The notes under the pieces: generated by a model
Told to the model about the DNA's origin: nothing
The model's input: the letters and a program-made list of their open reading frames with translations, nothing else
Database searches by the model: none
Shown: positions 39,225 to 52,800 of the stretch, one piece after another
Numbering within the stretch: position 1 is the stretch's first letter
How the letters are laid out: the number at the start of each line of letters is the position of its first letter
Translations under genes and position numbers: made by a program
DNA from: Undaria pinnatifida
Taxonomy: Eukaryota; Sar; Phaeophyceae; Laminariales; Alariaceae
Direction of reading: 5' to 3'
DNA length: 64,000 nucleotides
Assembly: GCA_012845835.1 (NCBI GenBank)
Contig: JABAKD010000030.1
Location: 13,185,580-13,249,579, forward strand

Positions 39225-40141
39225 GGTGGCGGTGGCTGACGGAGCCTGCTCCAAGCAAAAGCGGGGGGGCTAGTGTCATCGACAGATATGCTATTGATAG
39301 TAACAGGAGACCGGTCATTTTGGGCGGGTCAAGACCTCGTCTAGCTTTAGCATACCACAGAAGTAGTTTTAACGTACGGGCGGTCAGTAAGGACGTCACA
39401 CCACGGTCTCTCATGTTACGATATTCATACGTAGCTTCTTTGGTTACTAATAATGCTAGATGGAAAGATCGGAAGATGGGTTGGAGCGATTCGAGGGTTG
39501 GGGGTCACAGGTCATACACAAGTTGCAGAGCGCATCGAAACATGTACCCAGATATAAACGTACTAGGCATAAACCAGCAAGTTGGTCAACACGCAACATG
39601 TCTACGTAAAAAACTCATAGTCTCTAGGTGTCGTCTGTCGCATACATAAATGATACTCGTACGTACGTAACGGGTACGTTAGGGGTGTGGGAATTGAGAG
39701 GGGAGAACGAGGTTCGCCGCAAGGGAAAATCATTCTGTTTCGATGCCAGTGCTGCCGCTTCGCAACATGCCAGGTGGGTACAGCGTGCGAAAGCGTGCTA
39801 ATATACGACAGGTGCTACGGCTACTACTACTCGTCACGCCGTCTGGTGCAGTCCGAAGATACTTACCGGTATAATACCCCCAACCATGTGTACAGCAGTA
39901 GTAGCTGTAGCACTGCCTCGGGTAGGCCAATACTCTACTACACCAATAGAGCGTGTGATACGACCACCCCCGTGGCCGGGGGAAATGGGGCCATTTGCGA
40001 CGTACCGACAAGGGGACTCTATCAAGACAGCGGTGGTGCGCGTGTGCATGGGTTTCTTAGCGGCCATGCACGCGCCAGTACCGTGATTACAACTAAGGTA
40101 TCTACCAGTCGTGCAGCAGCATGCAGTTCGAGCGTTTCAGC
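39225..40141. other. Intergenic, no gene seen
   Basis: Contains one R2-family unit (about 39372-39416). The longest ORF, 39687-40202 (+), is Cys/Ser/Tyr-rich without domain features and overlaps the minus-strand membrane ORF, so I do not call it. Confidence 0.4.
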
Positions 40142-40699
40142 CTACACAACAGTTACACCGATCGTTCGGAACCTCTGCTCTCCCTGTTCTCTGCTGTGGT
40201 GAGGGCCTCCAATCATGGGGGAAAATCGCAAGCGGTTCCAGAGACATACCGGCAACGTGTCCTTCACGACGACATCCCTGGCCTCGCACGAAGTTGCCCT
40301 CGACGACCCCCCGTTCACGCCAACATCACCAACTCTAAGCGTACGGCCAGCGTATGGCACGGCATAAGCAGCAGCATCGCCATATCCAAGGTCCTTGCTT
40401 CCTCTGGCGGCGAGCTTCCTGTCGTGGGCAGCCTGGTCTAGAGCGATTGCTGCACCAAGGTTTATGTCGACAAGCGTGCCTCCCGGGTCGGCCTTGTTCG
40501 GAGCGTTGATACGTTTGACATGGGCGCAGAACAACGCGACTGAAACCACAGCCAGGGCAACACCAAAACCAATGACGATCAGTGCCTCGTATGCCATGCT
40601 CGAGAGTCGTCGCTCGTACGCACAGGGTTGCTGTTTGAGAGAAGCTTCCGCGCTTCCTTGTTGTCTATCGTTATCGCTGACAGCAAGGCGTTCCATCAA
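40142..40699 (-). CDS. Possible single-pass membrane protein
   Basis: 185-residue uninterrupted ORF from an ATG at 40699. One clear hydrophobic helix of about 24 residues (YEALIVIGFGVALAVVSVAL) is followed by the basic HVKR, suggesting a single-pass membrane protein with a cytosolic C-terminus. A second ATG at 40594 lies just before the helix. The rest is Ala/Gly/Asp-rich with no known domain. The start lies 157 bp from the FNR start on the other strand, so a shared divergent promoter is plausible. Doubts: no intron in an intron-rich genome, and no recognised homologue. The last 30 residues could be intron read-through. Confidence 0.38.
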   Translation of the reverse strand: MMERLAVSDNDRQQGSAEASLKQQPCAYERRLSSMAYEALIVIGFGVALAVVSVALFCAHVKRINAPNKADPGGTLVDINLGAAIALDQAAHDRKLAARGSKDLGYGDAAAYAVPYAGRTLRVGDVGVNGGSSRATSCEARDVVVKDTLPVCLWNRLRFSPMIGGPHHSREQGEQRFRTIGVTVV

Positions 40700-40856
40700 A
40701 TGCGTAGGCTTTACTATATAATGTACTGGGAACAGGGAACAGGGTAAATATACTCCCTGTCCCCCGACAAAGCACGCTCTTCATGCTATTTCGAGGCAAA
40801 GGGATCGAAGCTCGTGCCTAGCGCGTAACTAGTTTGGACGGCTACGATAAAGAATC
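40700..40856. promoter_or_regulatory. Putative divergent promoter of FNR
   Basis: 157 bp between the FNR ATG and the ATG of the minus-strand membrane ORF. It contains ACTATATAATG near 40712-40722 and a GGGAACAGGGAACAGGG tandem word at about 40730-40745. No light-response element can be named from sequence alone. Confidence 0.35.
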
Positions 40857-43800
40857 ATGGCACCGAAATATGTCGCATGCACGGTAGCGCTCCTCATGGG
40901 CGGAGCCTCCGCCTTCGTGGTGCCGACGCCCGCGCTGAGGAACGCGGTCGCGTCCACACGCTCGGCGTCCAGCCCCATGCGCATGAGTGCCGGAGACGAG
41001 GAGCCCTGGTTCTCTGAGGCCGTGGCGGTCAACTTGGTCGACGTCGACGAGCTATCGTGAGTACACTGTGCGTCACCGAGCGGCGTCGCGTTGTTGTGTG
41101 CGCGATGGTCGCTCACTACCTGTCAAGGTTTGGTTCATGATGGTTTTTGAGTACGTGGCCCTCAAAAGCAAAGCATGTTTCGCCCGCTAGCGTCAGCGAA
41201 CCTGGGGTAGCTCGCATTCCTTTTGCTGCCACGAGTTGGGGCAGCAGTGCGGCCGGTAGCCTAACGTTGGGCCGGGGGCAGTGCTGCCCCTGCTGCGTCA
41301 CCCGTGATCATTGCCTCAAGGCGCGAGCTAGAAATGTCCCACGCCCACGCGGAGCCCGAACGTCCTGTCGAAAGTAGAAGCAGATTAGATACCGCACTCT
41401 CTACCACTCTCTACCCCTCTTCTCTCTCTGACTATCAGTGTGGCGTAATATTTCCGCGGCGTCCTTTTTTTGTCTGCATGATCATTACACCAACATCATC
41501 ACATCACATGCTTTCTTTTTCAGAAAAAGCACATACGTGTGCGCCCCAAACCCATATATATCCTCCAAAGCCTCGAACTTGTTCATGTTCGACCGTCGCT
41601 TTAGCTTGAACCCTAATCAACGCAAGATCCCCACCCCTCTACTTTCCCTCCTCCTCCCCTCTTACCCATGGCAGGGCTGCGTCCGACCGGGGAACGGGAA
41701 AGCAGGACTTCCTCGAGGCGGACCCATACTATGACCAGTCCAACATCCCCCTCAACACGTACAAGGCCAAGGACCCGATGATCGGAAAGGTCATCTCGGT
41801 GAAGCGCATTGTCGGCCCCGACGCGACGGGAGAGACGTGCGACATCGTCATCAACCACGGAGGCAAGATGCCCTACTGGGAGGGCCAGTCGTACGGCGTC
41901 GTACCCCCCGGCGTGAGCTGGAAGACCGGCAAGCCTAACGGCGTCCGGCTGTATTCGATCGCGTCATCCCGGTGAGATGTGAAATTGACACTATTAATAG
42001 TCAATTTAGTATACCATGTTGAATATGAGCATGACTTTCTGTTCTCCTCGGGGTTGCAAAACGGTATCATGTGACCTAATATACTGACAATAGACTGGTG
42101 CGTACGAGAATCGTGTGTTATGTTGTTTCGTTTTTTGGCTTGTTTTTTTTTTGTCCGCTTGCCTCTCATGTTCCATGCTGCCTGCCCGCCCCACGTTGAT
42201 GAACTTTTTTTTTGCTCATTTTTTACCAAATGGTACGTTTGCCTTTTTTGCTGGTATCGGTTCTGTTTGGTTGTTTCCAGCTGTGGCACCTGGTGCACTC
42301 GCCTTTCCTTGCCTCTTCACTACGCATCCGGTGGTCGGAGATGATTCATGCACGGTGGTCATGAACTATCAGAATGTTCTGTGTTATGTTTTACCTGTCT
42401 CCACTGCTGTTGCTCAACCTTAAAGTAGCGCATTCTGTCACCACTCTTTTACCAATACGTCCTACCCAAGTTTAGCATCAATCATATCATACTTGCAGCG
42501 ATAATTTTCTCCAGCTTTCCTTGCCAATTGGGTAGAAGTACGTGCTGCAAGCGATCAGCACCAGCACGTTGTGAGAAAGTTTGATTGCTCCTATGTTTTC
42601 GTGTGACGTGTGCCTCGCTTCTGCATACTATTCTGCAGTCTATGTTCCGTTAAGCGCGTGCCCCCTGCTCCACATTTACACGTCACTCGTTTCAACGAAC
42701 GCGCTGCACTTTGTTGCCTGCTACCTGTTGCGGTTGACTTGGCCCCACGTACGCACTGCTGCTGTGCCCGACTGACTACCTGGGTGCGCACGCTAGGCCC
42801 ACGTGGCGTGCTCGGTTTTGGCGACTCTGCAGTGCCTCATGATACGTACCTTACGTTAGTTTTTTCGTGGCACTAAACAGCACGAGCGCCCATTGATAGG
42901 ACCCAGTAGGTGACTCGTCGGCGGCGCAATACGTGTGTTCCGCTTACTTGAAATCAAGTCTAAAGGCAGTAGGCCTCAAGTGTCGCGATTAGGGCGGAAG
43001 TTGCAGCCGCTTGCTTATGGCTTGTTACCGCTGTTTTTGTAGGTCTATGCCAGTACCTCGCCTAGGATACATATTTTATAGTGGACAGACTTATTTTACG
43101 TATGTACCATGCCTGATCCCTGGTACCTGAGGCTTCTGTTTGGGGGTTGAGGTTCTACCAAAGACTCCTGTATTTGCCTTTCAGTCTTCCGCCACTACTG
43201 TAGTTGAGATTTGTTACAACAACCGTACGCGATTATAGAATGGTACATACCAGCCAGGGAGCGTGTATATTTTGAATACTGGATTACACTATGAATGGTA
43301 GGGCGTTACTGAGGGCACCTACCAGGGCATTACTGAGTTCACCGGCGTCGGTTGCAGTCGCAGGCGTGTTGTGCCCAACACGCGCCGCAGGCAATATTTT
43401 GATGTTCTCGAGCTTGCACCCGAGAACCAGTTGACCACGTGCCCTTAATGGCAGAAGCCCATATTTAATGGAAGCCTTGTCCGTTATTTCGCCCAAGAAG
43501 ATACTACTGTGCCTAAAACAAAAAAGTAGCCTCCGGCGAGGAGGACCGGCGCAACTTTTTTTCAGCCTGCGGCGAAAAAGTTGAACGGCGTGAAACGCGT
43601 GTTGCGCTCTATACACGCCCTCCGACGCATAATGCGCGCGAAGCAGCGCACCCGATCAACGGAACATTTGCATTCCCGCTCAACAGCTAATTAAGGCTCT
43701 TGGAAAACTCATACTAACATGAGTAAAATCTTACGAGCCAAGATAAGAGTACTGTGCTCCCAGCGCTACTTCCCCCCCCCCCCCCTTTCTCCGGCACGTT

Positions 43801-46800
43801 GCTGGGTACAGTCTGATGTTGCTGGGTCTATAGAAAAAAGGATGAGGCACGATGTAATTTCGTGGATTGAGCAAGGGGTTGTGGGCGTGTAGGATTTTTT
43901 TTTTCATGCACGTCCGTGACGACGCCACCTCAGAATCGCCCCTGCTGCTTACCCCTCTTTTCTGAAGCGCGAACATGTTGAAAATTTTCCCCATCCGCCG
44001 GAGGATGAAAAAAAAAAAAAAAAAAATAGTGACGCAAACGGATCCGTTTTAGCACACTTGCATATTTTAGAAGTTGAAAGAAAATGGCGGCCGCTCTATG
44101 CACAATAACAGTAATGCATGGCGTGTTTGCGCTTTGGCAGCTGTTAGTATTTGTTTGATAAGTGCTATGAAAACGTCTGCGTTGTTTTGAATCTGTTAAA
44201 GCTGTCGAAACGCCTCCGTGGAAGGGTACGGCCTGGCCTGTTACGTCTCAAACCACCTGAGAGGCAGATTAGCCTGCCCTTGTCGCGTTCCCGCGTGACT
44301 GCCTTGATGAAGCCGACCGTGCATGCCAGCTGCGCATGTGTTATGTCGCACGCGACCCGACAATTTGTAACCGATGCTCGCTAGAGATGACTTCGTGTTG
44401 AGGTACCGCCCCCCCCGCCCTGTGGTTGGCTCAGTCAAGGCGCTTGACCTTGGCGGCCGCCCTCCCTCCCCCGCCCCAGATAATACGCCCCTTAGCTTCG
44501 CACGTGATACTTGCTTAGTGGTTACTGTTGCCACCAATGCCCTCCCACTGACCCCCCCCACCCCCCCTGTCCCCGCTTGTAAAACGCCTTTTTGTACTTG
44601 AAACAGTTACGGTGACGACATGACGGGAACCACCACCACCCTCTGCGTGCGCCGCGCGACCTACTGGGACGAGGAGAAGGGCGCCGAAGACCCGGCCAAG
44701 AAGGGTGTCTGCTCCAACTACCTCTGCGACGCCACCCCCGGCACTAAGCTGAAGCTCACCGGCCCCTCCGGCAAGGTCATGCTCATGCCCGAGGACCAGC
44801 CGACGGCCGACCTCATCATGATTGCCACCGGTACCGGAATCGCCCCGTACAGGGCTTTCGTGCGCCGCCTCTTTTCCGAGCAAACCCCCGCCCGCGAGGC
44901 ATACAAGGGGCAGGCGTGGCTCTTCCTTGGAGTGGCCAACTCGGACTCGCTTCTTTACGATGCGGAGTGGCAGACGGTGCTCAAGGAGTTCCCGAACAAC
45001 TTCCGCCTCGACTACGCGCTCTCGCGTGAGTCCACCAACAAGGCGGGCGGAAAGATGTACATCCAGGACAAGGTGCGTGGCGTCGAAGCGTGAAACAAAC
45101 TACGGTGGTGAAAGGCGTTTTTGTTTCTTTCTCCATACTTGATTTTGCGCTGAGGAAACCCGGCTGTGTATGCCTAAAAACGCCCTCGAAATCATCGAAA
45201 CCCTGTGCCCCCTTTCCTCTGGAGTTGTTTTGTAAACGTTTTGTTCTGGTATATAGACTATATTTGTAGACGTTTTTCCATCTAAGGCATATGAACACCC
45301 ATTAGCCCAGTTTCCGTGCCATTCCATCCCCGTTTGGGAAATGAAAAAGTGGATTTAGAGTGTTAGGCTCGGCACCCACCTGTCTGGCACAGGGAACAAA
45401 GCGTAAAATGAAATGATTTTCGCGTGCGTAAGTGGGTTAATGGTATGTTGTATTTTACTAGGTGTGATGGATCAAACGGTTTTTGTTCGTAAAGTGATTT
45501 TTTATAACTAATTTTCAAGGAGGTCAGCCGTGAGTTTGACGAATTTCAGGTCAAAACTCATCTTTGCAAGCTACGTTGTTGGTACTCGTACTATACGATA
45601 TGAGTGAGTTTTTATTGGGAGGTGTCTTATTTTTTGTCCACTATGATGGTAAGTATTGGTATTTATATTTTTGTTTTTCGTGTCTTGTTCGTTTTTTCAA
45701 TTTGACACGGACGCTGCATATTGTCGGATTGCAAACTTATTGTTAATAGTACTGAGAATACTACTACGTATCGTTGACAAACAACGACTCCAGTCTTTTA
45801 ATAGCCGTAGACTAAGTAATGGATTATGGACTGCATCTGCACGGAATGCTTGGTTTATTCTGCTATTTTTCCCCCACAATTTACGTTTTTTTCTTGTTTC
45901 TATTATGCTTTGTGCTTTTCAAAGTTTCGCCCGGTGATGCCTGTTATGTTTGTGCTACTTGTACGCATAAAGAAACACGCCACTTTGCGCTTTAGAAAAT
46001 AGTCCGGTTATGCAGAAATATTTGCGAGTTTTGCGAGCATAATGGATGAAAAAATGTACATAAACAGTCCGGAAGCCAAATCAATTTTAACAATCGTCAA
46101 TGAACGATGGGACAGGTGGAGGAGTACGGTGACGAGGTGTTCCAGAAGTTGAGCGATGGCGCCCACATCTACTTCTGCGGATTGAAGGGAATGATGCCCG
46201 GCATCCTCCAGATGCTCGAGACCGTCGCCGATAAGAAGAAGATCGACTGGGCTGAGTTCCTCAAAGACCTCAAGCACAAGGGTATGTTGTTATTATTATT
46301 ATGGGTAGGCTGTTGTTGGTAGGTTCTTATAATTTATCAAAAAAGGTACCATGAGCCGGCAAGTCAAGTAAATGTGAAGTTTCCATCGCTCGCCCTCGAT
46401 AGTCTGGAGTCCTGTTAGTTTCCACTTGCCTGTTCATTTTCTGTTTTTCATGCACAATGAGTTTGTGATGTTTTTGTGTAATTTGTTTTGGTCCTGGATC
46501 TGGGTGTTGTGTTTTCTGATTTGCTTAAGAACTACTGTACCTGGTACTTCGGCTGAGGGTAAGTTTGTTGCCGTTTCGACGGGGGGTTGGGGATATGAAC
46601 ACCAGCAGGAAAAGGCCGGAAATGCCCGTGTTATCTCGAACGTCAGGTGTAACTGACCGATACTTCCAATAGCGGACATGAACAGGGTGCTGTCAAGTTT
46701 TGTTCCTGTTGCTGAGAACTGTGTGTGCCGAGCTTATTGGCAGTAAAGTCGTGACCAACGTTGTCTGTAATGGAACCGTTTATCTCTCTTCCCCCCCCCC

Positions 46801-46896
46801 CCCTTCTCCCTGTCTGAAAACCGACGTTTTTGCTGTTTTTCTTCCTTGTTTTCGTCTTTCGCGCGAACAGGCCAGTGGCACGTGGAGGTGTACTAG
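40857..46896 (+). CDS. petH: Plastid ferredoxin-NADP(+) reductase
   Basis: Exons 40857-41056, 41675-41971, 44607-45072, 46116-46281, 46871-46896; all junctions GT-AG and in phase, 384 residues. The enzyme passes electrons from reduced ferredoxin to NADP+ at the stroma side of photosystem I. Visible motifs: FAD-binding RLYSIAS (about 157-163), CVRR and GVCSNYLC around the FAD pyrophosphate, NADP-binding [12 protein letters not shown] (about 237-248), and the C-terminal WHVEVY whose last Tyr stacks on the flavin. The N-terminus is a signal peptide followed by ASA-FVVP and a basic Ser/Ala-rich transit peptide, the bipartite presequence used for secondary red plastids. Length is normal for a plant-type FNR with presequence. 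The last exon codes only eight complete residues. Introns are 589-2635 nt. Confidence 0.97.
43552..43583. repeat. 9-bp inverted repeat in FNR intron 2
   Basis: CAACTTTTT and AAAAAGTTG are perfect inverted complements with a 14-nt loop. Position within the long intron suggests no obvious role. Confidence 0.5.
43992..44027 (+). repeat. Retroposon 3' end: ATCC hairpin plus poly(A)
   Basis: ATCCGCCGGAGGAT followed by a G and about 18 A residues, in FNR intron 2. It matches the tail of the hairpin-rich element ending at 2513. The sequence just upstream does not match that element, so this copy may be strongly 5'-truncated. Confidence 0.6.
45550..45572 (+). repeat. R1 fragment in FNR intron 3
   Basis: A short R1 match (AACTCATCTTTGCAAGCT) without the rest of the repeat. 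Confidence 0.55.
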
Positions 46897-49800
46897 GTTT
46901 TGACAAGACAGCAGGCGGTCTTAGACCGGTGACCAGCGGGGAAGTCTCCTCATCCCTGTCGTCTCTTCCACTTTTGTCTGGACACGCAAGATCCACAGCA
47001 GCGGCTGATACCGGCGCTGGATGTTGTCGTATACTACCCTCCCGTAGCAAGCGGCAGGTAGTTAATGTCGGCCGGGTGGAGAGATGGATTCCTCAGCAGA
47101 CCTCCCGCACGGGACCGGCACCACCTTTGTTGTGTTTTTCTTGGGTGTGGCTGCTCGATAGTTTTTGCCGACCTCGCGTTGGGTCGCGGGAAGGTTTACG
47201 TCCTTGGGGAGGGGGGGGGGTGGAGGGGGGAGAGGGGAAGGGGTGGGGGAGAAGATTGGGGCAAGCCTTTTGTTTTACAAACTGCACGCACGGTTTTTGG
47301 GGACAAACCTAGTTTGAATTCGTGTCATATTATCGCAGTAGTGAAAGGGTTAACGTTTAGAAATGCTGTCTTTGCTTGAAAGTTTGTTTGGTTCCCCGCT
47401 GATAAGATGGCAAAAGCTTCATTATTGCGCTCTCGCGAGGCATATTGTAGACGGCAGGAAATGGGCCCGTACTTTTGTTGACGCTCTTCATCGTGGCGGT
47501 GTGTTTGGCTTCGCCGCGATGGCTGTACTACTCGAGAGGCAGCGGCAGCAATAAAATGCATAAAAGACAGGCATTAACAAAAAATAAAATACAAAAATGG
47601 GCGGCCTTCGCGACGGAGTGGATGGACGCTGCATTTTGCTTTTGGCGTTTTCCCCCTCGTTTTTAGGGCTTTTTAGAAAGATTGTTTGTTTTGTGTGGTT
47701 TTATCGCCTGTTTTATCGCCTTTTTATCGCTTTTCCCTTTGCCACCGACGGGGAAAAGACGAAACGGAGGGGTCACGGTAGGTGAGGGTGGGTTGTGGTG
47801 TGTTGAACTTGAATACTTACCGTGTTCTTACTCTAGCAACCACCTTTGCTGCCCTCTTGTTGCGAAGAAGCCACGTTTTTGACATATTTTGTGTTGCGGG
47901 GTATATGTATAGATCATCGGTGCAACGGCGTGGCTCGACTGAAAGAATGGAGAACTACGACGCACGATGCTTCTATAGACTTGTGAGGCATTTTTTTAAT
48001 GATTATCTCCTCCTGCGGCTCGCGTATGTGTCGTCCGCTCGACGCCCTGAAAACCTTTAGTCTGACGCAGTCCTTGAAGACGGACGACAAGCATTCTGGC
48101 TACCGAGACAAGACTTGTGTAGAGGACGTCTCTTCTGTCTAAAAACACCCGCTTCGCGATCGGGCAGTTGTTTAATGCCCCAGATGTGTCTCGAGTTTTA
48201 GCCAGATCTGCCAATCCCTCGCGTTTTTATACATATATATAGCCCTCCCTGGGAGCCGAGGTTTGCCGTTCCTTTCTCTCATGTTCCGTTGGTGCTGGTT
48301 GTGTTTCATCTAATGTTTTTTTTTGTGGCGGGGGGGAGGTTGATGGTGTTGTTGAATAAAAAACAACCTTCCCTCACAGGTGGCAAAATGCCCGCCTTGC
48401 GCAACGTCCGACGAGGGCGCTCGGTGTTTCATGTGCAACCTTCATTTTGTCCGGTTCATTCTACATACAGTGCAACCGTGGCGTTTTGTGGTAGTTTTTG
48501 CAGCACTCACGTGACGTGCTAGATTGTTGAACCGTCGTTCCAGAATGACACGTAGCACTAAGCTTTCTAGCACAAGAAGATTGCCAATATAAAAGTGCAT
48601 CTTGTTCTGAACACAGATAACCCCGCTTTACTCAACGTCTACTGCTTACCAATGTAGTAATAGGCCTTTGTGGGGCGCGTGAGTTAGTCGTCAGATGTGT
48701 GAGATTGGGAAACATTTCCGAATGGCACACGTTGCACAAAGCTCTTCGGCAGTAAGACTGCTAAGGTGCAACTTGACGAACATGTCGGTCGCAACCTATT
48801 TTTGCTTCGCGTTTTCTAAACTCTGCGTTAGCTATAGTTTGTGCAGCACCCATACTCTGCATAAAGCTGTCCAGCATAGACGTTGCCGAGTCGTATCTTG
48901 AACATGTTCAGTACAACCAAGCCCACTTTATTTTTTCATTTGTGTAAACGAGAACTTTGAACGTATTGCATAATCTGACTTATTTCGCTGTTGCTACAGT
49001 AGGTTGCACAACGGATCTTCGTGGCAAATATCATAGCACAACGCATTTCGAGGCGAAGTGTTCGTTTGTTCGTTCGTGTCCGCTCAGGTCACGCGTAGAG
49101 GGCGGCCTTTCCGAACGTTCGATTACCGGGATTCTCGGTCTTGGCGTCCCTGCGACGCGAACGCCCACTCCATCACTGGCCATCTCGCATCACCCCACCG
49201 ACCATCGCGACATTTCAGCGCCTTCGGCACGGCCTGTGTCAATTAATATTAGATTTTTCTGTCGTCAAGTCAATAGCGCGTGAGCGCTCTAGGACTCCGC
49301 TTAAGGATATAGGTCAAAGCGTTTTTAGTTTTTTTCTAAGGTAGGAGCCTGGCCGAACAGGATCGTCGCCGATCGGACCCCATTTACTTCGGAGAGTCTC
49401 TGGAAATTCAGAACCGAGAGCCAGGGAGCTAGAGTCTTGTCTTGACCTCTCGCACTTCTACTCTATACCCCCAGTAACCGTAAAGCTTAGAAAGAACGCT
49501 GCAGCGCGTGAAAATCAGCACCGACATGCCGGCCGTGTCCCACATCCATCACCTCTTGCGGCACTGCAAAAATAATCCCACCCTAATTCCGAGTACTGTA
49601 ATTTTTGTACGAAACATGGGTGGAACGAGCACTAAAGGGAGATATCACGAAAACCAGGAAGAAAGAGCTACAACGACGGTTGTTTATTATTAATTTAACG
49701 TAAAGCAATACGAACTCACGACTTGTCTAACGGACGCATGCTACACTATTATATTAAATAATGGTACTTACTACCGTAGGAGTGCACCTCATCAAGTTTC

Positions 49801-52800
49801 TGAGGCGGTGGAGGTCAGGAGCTGTATATACCTCTCCCTATGCCTGGCTTTTAGAATGCTGTTGCCTATTAACAGGCTTCACTCGATGATGAGGAAACCC
49901 ATGACCTATAGGTGGAAAACGAATAACATCTTGGACACATGCTGCGGTGTGATGGAGCTGCGCCATTTTTTTCCTGACCCTCGTCACTCAAGGAGCTCTA
50001 CATACTCCATATAATATCCGCAGTGCCCACCGAAAAACTGATTTAGAGCAAAATGAAAAAGTGCAACCCGATGACTATTAATAATCCCACCGCTTAGTCG
50101 GCCTAGGTGTACAAAAACATCCTATTGGATATTGCAAATCAAGAACGCCATCCCGACGATTTTGGGTTATTATGAACAATTTCCGATTCTTGATAAATTA
50201 TCATAGTGCAAATCCAAGCGTTTTGTCCCCATATCGGGAGTGCGGTGCTACCAATAAAAGGGTCAAGGATAGCCCCGCCATTCACAAAACATTATAGCCA
50301 AAAAGTGGTATACCTCGCGGTCGTAGCACGAGTCATTGATCATACGAGTAAACAAATGGGATTGAGGCGAGATACTGGGTGGCAGACGACGCATGCTACG
50401 ACATACGTATACCTTTTTTTGGCTATTTTGTTTCCTGAATGACGGGCCTCCTTAACCCAAAATCGTCGGGGAAAAAAAAAATAATAGGCCATTTTTTTTT
50501 TCATCTTTCTCGTTGTGTACCTATAGGCCATGGGACATTTCATCCAGTGGCAGTTTTATTTTTCTCCAACTCACTTTTTGGGAGGGACATGTCTTGAGTT
50601 CCCAAATTGAGGGGTAGTATTAGAAAAAAAAGTGGTGCACCTCTGTCTTAGCACGCGTCAGACAGACCCTCGGTTGAGGACTGAGGAGTGTCGTTATTGA
50701 GAAATGCTTTGTTTGGCCGAACAATGCCACCCAGGGCTACAGATGTAGGGAGTTAAGAGTCGTTCTTGAGCTCCCTCAACTCTCGCACTTCTATTTTTTA
50801 TTCTCCTTTTTGTGGATTCCAGGCATTATCCCCTTGATCGTACCGCCTCGTTGTCACTATAATACTTCGAGACCATCCTGGCTCCTCGAGGGCACTCTGA
50901 GGTATTTCCTCATCGCTGACCCTCTAGCGTGCGGTTACGCACATAACCCACCTCGGTGTATCTCCACAACATCCATCTTATAACAAAGCGATCAACCTGC
51001 TACGGGGCAACAGTCCCACATTTTCATGATATCAATTTTGCTCTCCAGCTCAACCCGTGAGAGGTTTTACCCTCGGCGACCTTCTTGATGAGCCGTGGTC
51101 ACAGGTGTCTTCCCTTCCCTCCCCCCCGTATACTCGACCCCGAGGAGCGATGCGTAGTCAAGAGGTGCGTGGTGTTCCATGTCCAGCACGGTCATCGCTG
51201 TGCCCCACGTGTGACAGCCTTCTAGCACTAGCAACTAAGAAACTACCGAACACGATCACACAACCTATGGCGCCTAAGGCTACTATCAACATAGCTACGG
51301 ATCCCGCTCCAGAAAGACAATACTAGTAGTGCGAGAGAAGAGCGCTTCGCTGGCGACTGACGATCCGACCACACCCCCCTTCCTTCCTTCCTCGCTTGCT
51401 TGTTTCACCAAGAGAGGATACGACGAGAGCCCGGGCTTGATTCAAGCGTAAAAAATTGCGAGGGGCGATTATAGGCACGTCTCCAGGGAGTCATCCACAG
51501 CAAAAGAAAAGCTGTTGACAGAAAGCGGCATCCGCTTACATGACGGCATGAGTCATCCAAGGAATTTACACCAATCAAAACACTCTTTTAAAAGTATTGG
51601 CCAATCAGGAAACTGTGGGCACGAAATCCTTTCTTCGGGGGGAAATTTTTCGTCGTCGTACATTCTTTTTCCCGACTCGTAAGAGACAGACTGATCCCTA
51701 GAGAACAACTATTACGTACGCAAAGCCAATATCAACACCAAAACGCCTAAGAGCAACAACCAAACGCCTAAAAGCAACAACAAACGCTTGATTGTAACAA
51801 CAAAAACGCGTAATACAACAACGAAACGCCGAAAAGCCAGTTGGGCCATAAATTCCGTAAAGAAAATATTGATCTACTTATTTCGGAGGATATTTCCAAT
51901 CTTATATAAGGATTCGGACGCCGATTCGGGCCAAGATTTGGACAAAGATTCGGGCGAGAATTGCGATTCGCCGACGCACCCGAGACCTTCTGACTGGCTT
52001 GCTGGCTTGTGACGTAACACATTTACCTAGGAGGTCTGGTCATAGTTCCTCGGGTCTGTGGTGGCTGAACTGCGGCCGAATCAGAACAATTGCTTCTGCC
52101 GATTGATGATTGATAATCATCTCGCATTTTGCGCTTGCGATACGAAACTCATCAGTCTAAATCATCCAACTCACGGCCACAAGACAGCAGTAGCACGCAG
52201 GTTCGACGCCCCTAAAACAACGCAAATCAATACAAAAATGGGACAACCTGCGACAACAAACATAAAAAACGGGGCAAGCAAAAGAAAGCGCGCACCAAGA
52301 AAAAAAAACACGACAAAACAAAACAGAAAGTTGTAAAATCAACATGAACTAATGTGGTTCCGCCGCCCACTAACACGGACGCTACTCGTTGTAACCCAGC
52401 GCAAGCTGTCTCACAGAGTGAGAATTTTAAACCTAAACCAACTCTGGAACGTGGATAAACTCTTCCCGTCGCTTACTCGTGTCAAACTAATTACGGAAAA
52501 CAAACAGCGGTGTGTCGTGTGTACCAGAGAGAAAGGCGTTTCGTGCCCGCAGTTGTCTGATTTTGCACTAATCACAACAAAACCATTACAAAAAATGCCT
52601 AATAAGCACACCATTGTGGGCACAAAATTCTTGCCTCCAGATGTTTATTCTTCTAATCAAGACTATCGACCAGCCGACCGGCCATCAAATCGTTCAGCGT
52701 GAGATCTGCCGCCCTCTCCACGCATAAATAAACAACGCACACGTGAGCGACGCTATGCCAAGACTATACATGTCAGTTCTACCAGTTGTACATAGCGGAT

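Noticed and set aside
39687-40202. 171-codon plus ORF
   Set aside because: No recognisable feature and overlaps a better minus-strand candidate.
51158-51292. 44-codon minus ORF with a hydrophobic helix (LIVALGAIGCVIVFGSFLVA)
   Set aside because: Too short, no family, no context; chance hydrophobic ORFs of this size are expected.
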